Shown: positions 8,701 to 16,796, numbered from the stretch's first letter. The stretch: 51,192 nucleotides of DNA from a bacterium (GCA_024275095.1 JAJRZV010000024.1:1-51192), one strand, 5' to 3'. Notes: a model not told the origin generated them from the letters alone. Numbers and translations are program-made.

Positions 8701-9072
8701 AAGCTCCGCAAGGCGAAGAATAATATCAGGAGCTGATCGAGAATGTGGATACTTCTTTAAAAACGTTTCAAGTGTTTTTATAAGCTGATTGCGTTCCTCT
8801 TCTTCTTTTGCCGTTAATTGAGATAATATTCCCTGAAAGCGGCTCTCTATTTCACCTTTCTTTTGATATTTAAGGTCCTCGAGAAGTTTTGACGCCTCTT
8901 TCGCCTCCTTTTTCAGGTCCTCAACTGCAATTTCAGCGATCAAGCGTGACTTGATTTTCTCGGCGTAATACTGTTCTGGACTTAACTTATCTACCCCGGC
9001 CCAGCAAAAACCTGATTTGCCTGCGGACCAGATAATCAACAATGCAGTAACAATCACACGAACATCTCTCAT
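5794..9072 (-). CDS. Large periplasmic TPR protein (AgmU/GltD-like)
   Basis: A 1092-residue exported protein: signal peptide (VIVTALLIIWSAGKSGFCWA), a coiled-coil stretch (about residues 35-85), then TPR/Sel1-like helical repeats over most of the length (for example YPEHRDADIVLYLLGYCWYE, YPKSELTVKVLFKLASLYDR). It has the YfiO/outer-membrane-lipoprotein style of TPR with P-x-S/A caps between repeats. Length and architecture resemble M. xanthus AgmU/GltD (about 1200 residues), a periplasmic component of the gliding/secretion machinery. It overlaps both neighbours by 4 bases, indicating translational coupling. The gene is noticeably AT-rich in its middle part (7200-8300). Homology to GltD is inferred from architecture and context; TPR proteins are hard to assign by eye. 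Confidence 0.8.
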   Translation of the reverse strand: MRDVRVIVTALLIIWSAGKSGFCWAGVDKLSPEQYYAEKIKSRLIAEIAVEDLKKEAKEASKLLEDLKYQKKGEIESRFQGILSQLTAKEEEERNQLIKTLETFLKKYPHSRSAPDIILRLAELYYEKASIEYQRKVAQYQQKLERGELKENELPPFKDYSKSIDLYLKFLKLYPEHRDADIVLYLLGYCWYEMQVPEEALKYFKQIADERFMSRLYDEAAFRAGEIYFNENDLENAVAYYSLIEAHPQSPFYDKALYKLAWSYYKMEDYDNAVRYFLKSIKYFETHKSETSLLQESKEYLAVSLAEKTSVEDAEKFLAERMGPKFAREIVLKISDIYHERGDVQKALEVLFYFLNRYAYSDLVPEVYRKISDYYSEQNQLEKMLEWKDKFIKTFLPDADWYSRAKIGKKKRASILKNVEETIIELAKYYHSEAEKRSDEKAEPFYEKALYYYNTLIKYFPRSYYISDAYFLKGEILFTQHYYLKASDSYKKAAEINIPGIENKYIQQAAYNAIYSLDSIFQERSDMSKKEIKQLIKIYASYAKWYMDLFPFDPRTPAIIYRAGYLLMKHGDPRDAISLFRIIVDNYFNTTLTDDAVKNIIKIYVDLSDYDNLYKTGFEFLARPEILTPEIKEYITGIVGGSLFKAAMKRMEEAKYDEAISLFKRVIARFAGTDLSEKALFNIAVSYEGKGDYSEAINVLEEFAEKYPKSELTVKVLFKLASLYDRVFDFESALKYYTQVYQRFPRAKESKYSLYNAAKINHDLGHYSQAVMFYREYIKRFPKDEKVREFLLSMAECFEKMDSKKEALDIYFGYIKRFPTDYVNVIKAQLWIANYFKTQNEWKKAKKYYTEVLKTFTKLSSDDKKRYAEIAAAAHFNILYRMYEEYDAIKLKLPMKRMKRLLEKKAEMLKKLTEELVNIPQYGDAYWAEGALYLIARAYKDFAEALYDAPVPPGLTPEEEDIYRQELEAQAFPIEDKATEAVKRAIEYAEKLGIENEWVYKSRLLLQELQPGYEMKRADEKMAFAIDDFFYVYGDTTPEKTTFSRLRVAVKEKSRVSQFLLSGKLDRFFHKSPLQTLEKFRKDFYIMRPVIK

Positions 9073-11120
9073 TTGGCAGCCTCAACAGTCTTAACAAGTG
9101 TGTCCGATACTTCGACAAGATGCTGAAGAATTTCTGTTAAATTTTCTCCCTTTGTATCAATTGTTGTTGCAGTCTTTTCTATCTTTTTAATTGCTTTATT
9201 GACTTTTACTTCTTCTTCATGTTGCTTTTGTTCTATGCGTTCATATAACTTTCCTATTTTTTCGGAAAGTTGATTTTTCTTAGCCCACGAGACATCAGTA
9301 TAAGCAAGCTCCACGCGAGCAAGCTCGTTAATAATTTCGTTTCTCAACTCGCCAAGAGCGAGATAGTGAAAATATTTTTCGTCCTTTTTCAATTTCTCCA
9401 GCGCCGCCTGCGCATAAAGTCGAAGAGTTTTGACCCGGTTTTTAAGTTTTTCCGTCTTGAGAATTACAGAGGTGTTAAATACTTTCCACAGGTCAAGAAT
9501 CTCTCTTTTTATTTCGTCTATTTCGCTTAACATGCGGTCAATTTTCTTAATTCTTGGATCGGTTTTTATGTTATATTTGATAGAATATAAAGAAAGAATG
9601 TAATCCAGCCTGTTCATTGATTCATCCAATAAAGTACCAAGTTGCTGATATGTCTTTACAGCTTTATGAGCTATAGCAGCATAAATATTGTATTTGTTTA
9701 TAATTCTCGGATTTTCTCCCTGACGAAGCTGGTTTTCTAATTCTGAAATATGATCATAAATTTTCTTTATAAGCACTCTAAGTCTTCTGTCTATTGCCAG
9801 TAATTCTCTTCGATAATTTCTTAATCGTTCATAAATATTTCTCTCGGTATAGGTTGTCCTCTCCACGACAGGAGCGAGTTTCAATTCTAACAATCTTTCT
9901 CTGATAGAATCTGCATACCTGACCTTTTCCATAACATTCTTCTGAGCCATTGTATGTACCTTGTCCTCAAATGTAACGAGACTCGTAAAAAGCGCATCTA
10001 CTGAATAAAACATTTTCCTAATCTTTTGAAAAATCTCTTCGTACTCTCTAAGAGAAGGAGCATCGGACAAAATGTTTTCCAAGACTCTGGCCCTCTTGGG
10101 AAATGTACTGCGTATAATCTCAAACGAATAGGTATACTCCCATGTTCTCATTTTTTTTAAAGTCCGCGTAAGCAATTCGATATCCTGTTCATAACGTTCC
10201 AGCAAGCTCTTGAGATATAACCAGCCCTTAAGATACCCCTGCTGTTCTGAAATAATGTATCCTTTGAGAATATTGGCATCGAGCAAGGCGGCAGTATTTG
10301 ATGCTGTTCTTGAAATCGACTCTGTCATCTGCAAGGCTTCCTCTAAATTGCCCAGCTTGTATAGCATCCATGCACTCTCACTCCGCACAATATCTTTCAG
10401 TGAATCGGAAGTTACAGTAGCGTACACGGAAAGTGCTTCCGAAAACCTGCCCATATCGTTCAAGGCTCGAGCAATTTGAATAGAAGCAAGGTCTGCTATA
10501 TATTTGGATTTTGTAACTATTCGCGCCTGACTAAAATACTTTATAGCTTTATCGTAATCCTCCATTCCCGCATATGCAGCGCCGAGAACAAACAATACTT
10601 TACCGGTCTCCTCCCCTTCTTTTTTCAATTTTAAAAGAATTTTCACTGCCTCGTTAAAGCGGTTGTAAAGGACAAGTACTTTTGCTATTTCTATCAACAC
10701 ATCCAGTTCACCCCTTAGTGGTACCTTTACCTTTTTGTAAACTTTTAAACTTTCGTCATAGCGACCTTCCTTTGCAAAAATCGCGGAGAGTCTCATAAGT
10801 ATCCTGTCCCTGAGTGCCTGCTTCTTCGTAAATTTCAAAGCCCTTTTGAGAATCTTTTCGGCTTTCATGGAAATGCCGCTCAGGTCGTAAATCCAAGCCA
10901 TATAATATAAGCCACGAGCGTAATCCGGGCTCTTCTGGAAAACAGGGTCACTGTTCAACTTTTTGAGATACGGATAAAACCGCAGGTAATCACCTCGTTG
11001 GATGTGCGTCTCGATAGCGGACAAAAAACGGGTGTCCTTCCGAGAAGCCGCAATGCCTTTTTCACCCATTACAAGTACGGCTGCAATTAAAATAAAAACT
11101 TTCAGCCGTTGAAACGACAT
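9069..11120 (-). CDS. Exported TPR and coiled-coil protein
   Basis: A 683-residue protein with an N-terminal signal sequence (VFILIAAVLVMGEKGIAA), TPR repeats over roughly residues 35-300 (ARGLYYMAWIYDLSG, GKVLFVLGAAYAGMEDYDKA), and a long helical C-terminal half dominated by Arg/Lys/Glu/Leu heptads (LRNYRRELLAIDRRLRVLIK; KAIKKIEKTATTIDTKGENL) that should form coiled coils. I do not recognise a named family; such proteins occur next to large TPR genes in myxobacterial Glt-like clusters. The start lies 3 bases after the stop of the preceding gene. Likely a periplasmic scaffold working with its two TPR neighbours. Confidence 0.78.
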   Translation of the reverse strand: MSFQRLKVFILIAAVLVMGEKGIAASRKDTRFLSAIETHIQRGDYLRFYPYLKKLNSDPVFQKSPDYARGLYYMAWIYDLSGISMKAEKILKRALKFTKKQALRDRILMRLSAIFAKEGRYDESLKVYKKVKVPLRGELDVLIEIAKVLVLYNRFNEAVKILLKLKKEGEETGKVLFVLGAAYAGMEDYDKAIKYFSQARIVTKSKYIADLASIQIARALNDMGRFSEALSVYATVTSDSLKDIVRSESAWMLYKLGNLEEALQMTESISRTASNTAALLDANILKGYIISEQQGYLKGWLYLKSLLERYEQDIELLTRTLKKMRTWEYTYSFEIIRSTFPKRARVLENILSDAPSLREYEEIFQKIRKMFYSVDALFTSLVTFEDKVHTMAQKNVMEKVRYADSIRERLLELKLAPVVERTTYTERNIYERLRNYRRELLAIDRRLRVLIKKIYDHISELENQLRQGENPRIINKYNIYAAIAHKAVKTYQQLGTLLDESMNRLDYILSLYSIKYNIKTDPRIKKIDRMLSEIDEIKREILDLWKVFNTSVILKTEKLKNRVKTLRLYAQAALEKLKKDEKYFHYLALGELRNEIINELARVELAYTDVSWAKKNQLSEKIGKLYERIEQKQHEEEVKVNKAIKKIEKTATTIDTKGENLTEILQHLVEVSDTLVKTVEAAK

Positions 11121-11123
11121 TGA

Positions 11124-11708
11124 CTATCGAACAGAAGGTAACGTTTTTTTTCGCTTTACCTGAAAGAGAATCACAGGATTGTCTTTTTGAAGTTGAAAAA
11201 TAATGTCCACATCACTTGTAAGACCCTTCTCCACCGATACAACCCTGTCACCATTAACGGTAACGTTTTTTTTCCTTCTGAATATCCCCTTCTTTCCGGT
11301 GACTTCAGCGATCACTTCTATCCGGAAATTCCCGGGAGCCACACTCTCGAGATAAATGTTCTTACCAACTGCGGGACTCTGGGATGAGTATACCTGATAC
11401 CCGTTGACAAAAACGTTGAGGGAACGGATCTTATACCCTTCAGGCATCTCACTCTTCACGTTAAGACTTAACATCGTTCCACTTTCTGTCCCCTTTTCAA
11501 ACATTTCATTGAGTAAAAGCAGCTGGCTTTTCATTTCGAGAATTTTCTCTTTAAGGTTTTCAATTTCCTTCTGAATCTTGTTCAACTCTTCGCGTATGGG
11601 ATCGGCCTTTGCACGACGCTGTGCCGAGTAAACCGGCATTGAAATACCACACACCAGTACAACCAGTAGCACATGCTTCATATTCATAGTCTGTTTTTGG
11701 GGCTTCAT
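11124..11708 (-). CDS. Periplasmic coiled-coil/beta protein, first gene of the TPR operon
   Basis: A 194-residue protein: signal peptide ending near VYSAQ (residue about 28), a coiled coil (about residues 38-75, PIREELNKIQKEIENLKEKI) and a C-terminal beta-rich domain (VFVNGYQVYSSQ, GNFRIEVIAEV, DVDIIFQLQ) resembling the PEGA-like or carbohydrate-binding beta-sandwiches attached to lipids or pili. Similar proteins in myxobacteria are mis-annotated as dihydrolipoamide acetyltransferase; I see no lipoyl or catalytic motif. ATG 11708 has GGAGAGGG directly upstream. It is the promoter-proximal gene of the operon, 3 bases before the next gene. Function unknown. Confidence 0.75.
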   Translation of the reverse strand: MKPQKQTMNMKHVLLVVLVCGISMPVYSAQRRAKADPIREELNKIQKEIENLKEKILEMKSQLLLLNEMFEKGTESGTMLSLNVKSEMPEGYKIRSLNVFVNGYQVYSSQSPAVGKNIYLESVAPGNFRIEVIAEVTGKKGIFRRKKNVTVNGDRVVSVEKGLTSDVDIIFQLQKDNPVILFQVKRKKTLPSVR

Positions 11709-11735
11709 TTCCCTCTCCTTGCCGAGATTTAAAAT

Positions 11736-11779
11736 AATTTATAGCATGGTAAGTCCTCAGTCAACGTTAATTAAGTCAA
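11736..11779 (-). promoter_or_regulatory. Candidate sigma-70 promoter of the TPR/ExbB operon
   Basis: Reading the minus strand, TTGACT (11764-11759) is followed after 15 bases by TATAAA (11743-11738), or after 17 bases by TAAATT. A second TTGACT lies at 11779-11774, making a 15-base-period direct repeat that could also be an activator site. The first gene starts at 11708, about 25 bases downstream of the likely start point. The upstream gene ends at 11829 with no obvious terminator. Confidence 0.5.
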
Positions 11780-11828
11780 GATACTTTAACCTGTTGTATT
11801 GATTGTAGATTTTGCATTTCCACCCGCA

Positions 11829-12893
11829 TTATCCGCCAGGAGAGAGCATGGAGTTAAGATTTTTGAGTGTTTGGGTGGTTTCGCGAACCCATCGGTTTTC
11901 AATTCCGAACCTTGCGTAAAGTTCAAGATTCTTCTGATAGGCAAGTGCAGCCTTGTGGAGAAGAGGTGATATTTCCTTTTTCAACTCTTCAAGATACACT
12001 TCCTTCTCCTCCTGCGAAAGCCCTTCCGGCAGAGGACTGTTTAACATCAACGTGTACATTTCCCTGTACATGGTTCCGAGTTTATAAAGGGCGCGAGTGG
12101 CGATATTGTACCCTCCGGCAAATGATTTGAGATAATACTTTTGAGCCAGCAAAATCAGCTTGGCAAGATTTTCAAGTGACTCATGAGAAAGGGAGATTGG
12201 AAAAGTAGCGTTTTTTGAGAAATCTAAAAAATAACTTTCTCCTATTAAATGATAGGTCAGTCCTCGATAGTAATCAGCATCTGCGACCCTTTGCGTGTGT
12301 AAAAATCGAAGTACCTTCTGTAATTTCATTCTCGCTTCAACGGTGTGGCCTCTTACAAGTGCTATGCGCGATAGGTTGAGCTGATGCTGTACAAACAATG
12401 AGGGTTCGAGACGTGCCTCATCAACAGGCTCAAGAATCTTCTCTGCTTCCCTCCATTGTCTCTGTTCAAGATATGCAGAAGCAAAAAGTTCACGTGCATC
12501 TTCGCATATATCCGGGAAGCATAAATCCACAAGGTCTCTAAGGATTAAAATTGCATCATTGATACGGTCAAGATTAATGTAGCAGAGGGCCAGGTTGTAC
12601 ATTGCTGTTCTAATAAGTGGGAAATTGGTGGAAACACTTATAATGTCAGTGTAAAGTCTGGCGGCTTTTGAGAACTCATTGCGACTGTAGAGGATGTTTG
12701 CCTTTTCAAACAGGCTTTTTTCTGAATACTCCCGAAGCAGTTCACCATGATAAGCGAGAAATGTAGGTTTCAGCAAAAACACCTTTCGAGAAGGTGGTCG
12801 AACACCCGCACATGATGATAAATTGAGTTCGAGAAAAATGACGATGAGTACAAAGTAAATAAAGGAGGTGATGGAAATGGGCTTACCAGGCAT
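11829..12893 (-). CDS. TPR-type lipoprotein
   Basis: A 354-residue lipoprotein when started at ATG 12893, which has GGAGGAG seven bases upstream; a longer frame to 13004 runs antisense through tatA and is unlikely. The signal peptide ends in a lipobox LSSC (C28). The body has TPR-like helix pairs ([40 protein letters not shown]). Its C-terminal part ([20 protein letters not shown], then a helix with [12 protein letters not shown]) strongly echoes the C-terminal end of the large TPR protein at 5794-9072 (LTPEEEDIYRQELEAQ, then EKLGIENEWVYKSR), so the two share a paralogous domain. That supports a function in the same envelope machine. Its first bases overlap the start of tatA on the other strand. 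Confidence 0.78.
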   Translation of the reverse strand: MPGKPISITSFIYFVLIVIFLELNLSSCAGVRPPSRKVFLLKPTFLAYHGELLREYSEKSLFEKANILYSRNEFSKAARLYTDIISVSTNFPLIRTAMYNLALCYINLDRINDAILILRDLVDLCFPDICEDARELFASAYLEQRQWREAEKILEPVDEARLEPSLFVQHQLNLSRIALVRGHTVEARMKLQKVLRFLHTQRVADADYYRGLTYHLIGESYFLDFSKNATFPISLSHESLENLAKLILLAQKYYLKSFAGGYNIATRALYKLGTMYREMYTLMLNSPLPEGLSQEEKEVYLEELKKEISPLLHKAALAYQKNLELYARFGIENRWVRETTQTLKNLNSMLSPGG

Positions 12894-13110
12894 ATGGGAA
12901 CTCCTCCTCATTCTGATTATTGTTCTTATTCTATTCGGTTCCAAGCGTTTGCCGGAACTGGGGGCAGGAATAGGTCGTGGAGTGAAAGCCTTCCGTAAAG
13001 CCATTCAGAGCAAAGACGAGCTTGACGTCACTCCACCTCAAAATGAGCAAAAGGTCACTTCTCACAACTCTCAATCCTCCAAATCTGAAAAAGAAGAAAC
13101 GACACATTGA
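12877..13110 (+). CDS. tatA: Sec-independent protein translocase subunit TatA
   Basis: A 77-residue TatA/TatE: a short N-terminus, one transmembrane helix ([15 protein letters not shown]), the conserved hinge [16 protein letters not shown], an amphipathic helix ([10 protein letters not shown]) and a polar tail. TatA oligomers form the protein-conducting part of the twin-arginine pathway in the inner membrane. ATG 12877 is 8 bases after AAAGGAGG; ATG 12871 and GTG 12868 lie too near that site. It is a lone gene; tatB and tatC are not in the window. The 5' end overlaps, in antisense, the start of the TPR lipoprotein gene. The Glu/Ser-rich tail is unremarkable. Confidence 0.93.
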   Translation: MGLPGIWELLLILIIVLILFGSKRLPELGAGIGRGVKAFRKAIQSKDELDVTPPQNEQKVTSHNSQSSKSEKEETTH

Positions 13111-13119
13111 AAATATTAG

Positions 13120-13136
13120 CTTTGATTTATTCAAAG
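13120..13136. terminator. Weak hairpin between convergent genes
   Basis: CTTTGA-TTTAT-TCAAAG forms a 6-bp stem between tatA (ends 13110) and the convergent gene ending at 13131. No U-run follows on either strand, so it is at most a weak terminator. Confidence 0.3.
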
Positions 13137-13880
13137 TGCCCGTCGTTTTTTAAGGATTTCAACCGCTGCTTTTTTAACCTCCTCATGCACATCGGACATT
13201 TCAGCAAGTTCCTTTAAATCCTGTTGAAGTAAAAAGTTGAGAATCGCAATAGCGATGTTGGTGGGGGTATAGGGATTAAAGGCCAGTGCCTTCTTCACCC
13301 TGTACCGTGAAAACCACTTTTCATTCTTAAAAATTTTCTCGAGAACCTTGGGGTTCGACGGTCGCCGTGAGGCAACCTTAAGAACAACCCGTTCGGTAGT
13401 TCGAGGATTTTTTAACAGGTTTTCAATTACCTCTGGAGAAAGGTCGTGTGCAAACTTATCGAGCTGATAAAATCCCCCGGTACGAGCTTTATACTTTTTT
13501 TCACCCAGTGTCATATACTCAAGCTCGGGAATAAAAGGATTATCACCATCACTGGCGGGAACTTCCTTGTTTTTATACCGCCTGAAAAGTCGCTCAACAT
13601 TGGTATATTCATTTTCAAGTGCGTAACTGTATATGGCGGCAATTCTATGATGTCCCATGTGCTGCACCAGCGACTCAACATCCATAAAACATGCGAGAAT
13701 GCGCTGAGAAGGTGTATCACCCCGGGAAGCTTTCGAAATAATGATATCCATTACAATGACCACTTCTTCCGCTGTTCTTTCAGAAAAGGCCTCGGCGATT
13801 TTGAGTGTCAGAGCCTCCCGAGAAGAAAAAATATCTGCCAAGCGCAAAAGTGACTTTGCAAGTGCTTGTGTATCCTTCAT
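13131..13880 (-). CDS. Conserved hypothetical helical-repeat protein
   Basis: A 249-residue soluble, mainly helical protein. ATG 13880 overlaps the TGA of the upstream zinc-ribbon gene by one base (TGATG), implying coupling; the frame could extend one codon to a TTG. No signal or transmembrane segment. The second half has HEAT-like text around NLLKNPRTTERVVLKVASRR, RVKKALAFNPYTPTNIAIAI and VHEEVKKAAVEILKKRR, reminiscent of leucine-rich-repeat-variant/HEAT proteins where each unit holds N-P-x-T-P. I recall proteins of this kind next to zinc-ribbon DUF3426 genes in delta-proteobacteria, but have no function to assign. Confidence 0.75.
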   Translation of the reverse strand: MKDTQALAKSLLRLADIFSSREALTLKIAEAFSERTAEEVVIVMDIIISKASRGDTPSQRILACFMDVESLVQHMGHHRIAAIYSYALENEYTNVERLFRRYKNKEVPASDGDNPFIPELEYMTLGEKKYKARTGGFYQLDKFAHDLSPEVIENLLKNPRTTERVVLKVASRRPSNPKVLEKIFKNEKWFSRYRVKKALAFNPYTPTNIAIAILNFLLQQDLKELAEMSDVHEEVKKAAVEILKKRRAL

Positions 13881-15376
13881 CAAAAAGACCGCGAAAATCG
13901 GAACTTAAAATTACTTTCAGAATCAATATTGAAAAATACGGCGTATATATCTCGTTGAGAACCTGTGTCGGTAGCAGGTTGAGAAAGCCGCGCTTCAATT
14001 TCAAAGGGTGTAAGGTGCACGAGTTCTTCAGGTGTCAATTTGTTTCCTGGATAAACCAGATGCGACTCGACGAGTCGGCCTCTTTCATCAACCGCCTCAA
14101 CCTTCACGGGAACGGGTTGCCTTAACGGCTTTCTCAATTGTGCCTTTACAAGAATCATATGTTTCTGAGACGCACCAGAGAAAATTTTAAAAAACTTTAC
14201 TTCTGCAATTTCGATCATTGCTTCCGTACGTTGAGGTCCTACCAGGACATTTACAAATGCACGGGTAAAATCAGCTCCTGAACGCCACGCTCCTACACCC
14301 AGTAAAACGAATATTGCAATCACAAGTGCGGAGGTGAAGACATACACTCCGCGCCTTCTTTCACGTAACATAGCAGCTTTCTGTCGCCGTCTTTCTATAA
14401 GTGAAATTTCAGCAACCCGTTTTTTGACTGTGTCAGATTCTTTTATGTCAAGAACAGTTGCTTCTTCTGCAGCAGTTTCAGATGATGCATCTCCTACTTC
14501 CATCAGTGTTGAAGTGGTTATATCCTGAAGAGACTGGACATTAAGTACGTTCAAATCAATCGACGGCGAGGAGGTGGTCTCTACTTCGAACGTGGAGTCC
14601 GTAACTTCACCCCCACCTGAAGTTTCGTCAGTGCTGAGGGGGATACTTTCACCGTCAGGTCCTTCTATTCCAGATCCCAGATCAAAGTCTGATGTAATCA
14701 ACTCCTTTTCTTTTTCAGGACTTTCGGGCATTTCTCCTGATGCTTCTGGTACAGAGGTGTCAAAGTCTTCCGTGGATAAAAATCCTGAATCTTCTACGTT
14801 GCTCTCTTCAGGCGAAATAATATCTTCTATAGAAGGAACGTCTGCACTCAGTGTATCCGACTCGGAAGAAACCTCATCACCCCCGGCATCAAGAGAAAAG
14901 TCTGAAGAAATCATATCTTCAGCGGGAACATCCTCTCCAGAGGAGGTTGATTCAGGTTCCACTTCCTCACCCAGGGATGCATCTTCAACGGCAAAAGACT
15001 CAAAACCGGTCAGGTCAAATTGATCTTCTGAAGTTTCGGTAGTTCCTGCCGTAGAAGGTTCAGGTGTGGCACGATCTTCCTGGCCAAATGAAAAATCAAA
15101 AGATGACTCTTGTTCCTCCTGTGAAGCGCTGTCAAGATTCAAATTACTGAGGATTTCGTCTATCTGTTTGGAAAGATCCTCTTCTCCGGGTGCTTTCTGT
15201 TGTGACTGGGGAGGGGTGGGCTCCTTTGGTACAGGTTCTTTTGCAGGTTCATCACCGGGACGATACACCCGGAAGGAATGTTTACATTTAGAGCACCTGA
15301 CTTTTACTCCTCCTGGGGGGACCTTTTCATCACTGAGTTTAAACTTTGCGTTACACTTTTCACACACAACAATCAT
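13880..15376 (-). CDS. MJ0042-type zinc-ribbon protein with C-terminal DUF3426 domain
   Basis: A 498-residue protein: an N-terminal zinc ribbon (C5, C8, C28, C31; CEKC and CSKC, with VRCSKCKHSFRV), a long acidic Ser/Glu/Asp-rich linker (about residues 45-330) with repeated ISSDFSLD-like phrases, one transmembrane helix (about 345-366, VFTSALVIAIFVLLGVGAW) and an extracytoplasmic beta domain (MILVKAQLRKPLRQPVPVKV) typical of DUF3426. This ribbon plus helix plus DUF3426 layout is widespread in delta-proteobacteria, where it is usually of unknown function. The low-complexity linker explains long antisense open frames here. It ends one base into the downstream helical-repeat gene. Confidence 0.85.
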   Translation of the reverse strand: MIVVCEKCNAKFKLSDEKVPPGGVKVRCSKCKHSFRVYRPGDEPAKEPVPKEPTPPQSQQKAPGEEDLSKQIDEILSNLNLDSASQEEQESSFDFSFGQEDRATPEPSTAGTTETSEDQFDLTGFESFAVEDASLGEEVEPESTSSGEDVPAEDMISSDFSLDAGGDEVSSESDTLSADVPSIEDIISPEESNVEDSGFLSTEDFDTSVPEASGEMPESPEKEKELITSDFDLGSGIEGPDGESIPLSTDETSGGGEVTDSTFEVETTSSPSIDLNVLNVQSLQDITTSTLMEVGDASSETAAEEATVLDIKESDTVKKRVAEISLIERRRQKAAMLRERRRGVYVFTSALVIAIFVLLGVGAWRSGADFTRAFVNVLVGPQRTEAMIEIAEVKFFKIFSGASQKHMILVKAQLRKPLRQPVPVKVEAVDERGRLVESHLVYPGNKLTPEELVHLTPFEIEARLSQPATDTGSQRDIYAVFFNIDSESNFKFRFSRSF

Positions 15377-15384
15377 TCAATTCA

Positions 15385-15395
15385 CCCCTTCGGGG
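15385..15395 (-). promoter_or_regulatory. Hairpin overlapping the ribosome-binding region of the zinc-ribbon gene
   Basis: On the minus strand CCCC-GAA-GGGG forms a compact stem whose 3' arm (GGGG, 9 bases before ATG 15376) is the only Shine-Dalgarno-like element. Folding would mask it. Short, could be chance. Confidence 0.3.
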
Positions 15396-15489
15396 AGATA
15401 CCTTGCCTCCGTTCTTCCTGTGTAAAAATATTATCAGCACACGTGGGGATTCTCAATAAGAGCTTCGTGGGCGGTTAAATTTTTAAGCC

Positions 15490-16227
15490 TTAAGCTTTTA
15501 TCAGCACGTTCCTCAAGACACCAGCGCTTCTAATCCCTTCACTTTCTAAAACACCTGCCACGTGGTTTATGAAAACACTTACATAGTCATCCGAAAGCAG
15601 TGAAAGCCATACTGAAATATCAGGAACATCGCTTGTAACTGGCTGAACAACCAGCCGCAAAAAACCACTTGTCTTGCCACACCTGCTGCACAAAACAACG
15701 TCGGGGAAACGGATAAACACATCTCCGCTTTTTTCAAGGGTGTTGGCTTTGCACCTGCTGCACCGGTACGGAGGATGCAGCAATCCTTCTTCACAAAAGA
15801 TACGCAGAACGAACTCGAGTAAAAACCGTCTCCATTGGTGAACTTGCAGGCCGGATAATTCAGCAAGTGTATCTTTTGTAAGGTTGAAAAGGTTCACGTC
15901 AGGTAACCCGGGACGTGAAAACCAGAGTGATAGTTCGCATATAAAATGCAGAAGAAAAAGCTTTAAAAAATCGAGTGGAAACTCTGTACGCTGCAGCACA
16001 TTGACTTCGTCAAGATGGTAATACGTAAGCGCCCGACGAAACGAATAATCAATTTCACAAAGATTACCCATTTCAAACACGTTAAAGAACCGCCGCAAAC
16101 TTTTATAACCCTTACGTGCTCTGCAAGAGATAAGACCGTGATTATCAGTTAAGAAGTAAAGAATAGCATCGGCATTATGCATCACATTTTTTCTCAGAAG
16201 AATCCCTTTGGATTTAAAGAAAATCAA
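15490..16227 (-). CDS. recO: DNA repair protein RecO
   Basis: A 245-residue RecO. The N-terminal OB fold matches the family start (FKSKGILLRKNVMHNADAIL; pattern of a G-I-V-L-R strand followed by the D-x-I-v strand, then GLIS-RARKGYKS). The C-terminal half has the RecO zinc site CSRC...CSRC (separated by about 22 residues) and the helical domain. RecO works with RecF and RecR to load RecA on SSB-coated gaps. The only start that preserves the OB fold is a TTG at 16227 with no clear ribosome-binding site; translation is probably coupled to frr, whose stop is 15 bases upstream. The order frr-recO is unusual but consistent with the same operon. Confidence 0.9.
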   Translation of the reverse strand: MIFFKSKGILLRKNVMHNADAILYFLTDNHGLISCRARKGYKSLRRFFNVFEMGNLCEIDYSFRRALTYYHLDEVNVLQRTEFPLDFLKLFLLHFICELSLWFSRPGLPDVNLFNLTKDTLAELSGLQVHQWRRFLLEFVLRIFCEEGLLHPPYRCSRCKANTLEKSGDVFIRFPDVVLCSRCGKTSGFLRLVVQPVTSDVPDISVWLSLLSDDYVSVFINHVAGVLESEGIRSAGVLRNVLIKA

Positions 16228-16241
16228 AACGTGCGGTTTAC

Positions 16242-16796
16242 TTAAACTTCCATAATTTCTCTTTCCTTCTCCTCAAGCAGTTCTTCAAGCTTGCCCAGGT
16301 ATTCATCTGTTAATTGCTGTATTTCCTTGAGGCCGCGGTGCATGTCATCCTCTGAAATTTCACCACCTTTTTGCTTTTCCTGGAGTGTTTCTTTTGCATC
16401 TATCCTGATGTTTCGTATAGATTGCTTGTACTCTTCGGCAATTTTTTTCACATGGCGCACAAGTTCACGACGTGTCTCTTCAGTAAGTTTGGGAATGGCA
16501 ATGCGAAGCACATTACCATCGTTATTGGGGTTAAGTCCAAGTTCTGACTGAAGAATAGCCTTTTCAATATTTTTTAAAAGGTTTTTATCAAACGGCTGGA
16601 CCACCAACAGATCAGGCTGGGGAGCAGTTATGGTGGCCACGTGGTTAATGGGCATTTTCGCGCCATACGCTTCTACTTTTATACCTTCAAGCAATCCCGG
16701 GCTGGCTCTTCCGGTACGAACACGGGCCAGTTCGTGTTTGAACGCTTCAACAGTTCTGTTCATGCGTTCTTTCGCTTCTTTTTTAACTTCCTTCAT
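16242..16796 (-). CDS. frr: Ribosome recycling factor
   Basis: A 184-residue RRF, the usual family length. Signatures: HELARVRTGRASPGLLEGIK, VEAYGAKMPINHVATITAPQ, PIPKLTEETR-like text (IAIPKLTEETRRELVRHVKK) and IRNIRIDAKETL. RRF splits post-termination ribosomes together with EF-G. ATG 16796 lies 6 bases after GGGGAGG, which overlaps the end of pyrH; the longer start at 16802 would be TTG. Part of rpsB-tsf-pyrH-frr, the classic translation operon. Confidence 0.97.
   Translation of the reverse strand: MKEVKKEAKERMNRTVEAFKHELARVRTGRASPGLLEGIKVEAYGAKMPINHVATITAPQPDLLVVQPFDKNLLKNIEKAILQSELGLNPNNDGNVLRIAIPKLTEETRRELVRHVKKIAEEYKQSIRNIRIDAKETLQEKQKGGEISEDDMHRGLKEIQQLTDEYLGKLEELLEEKEREIMEV

Noticed and set aside
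12894-13004. N-terminal extension of the TPR lipoprotein to 13004
   Set aside because: Would place 37 Arg/Pro-rich residues before the signal peptide and run antisense through tatA; ATG 12893 has the ribosome-binding site.
14574-15023. Plus-strand open frame of 149 codons, Ser-rich
   Set aside because: Mirror of the acidic low-complexity linker of the zinc-ribbon DUF3426 protein.
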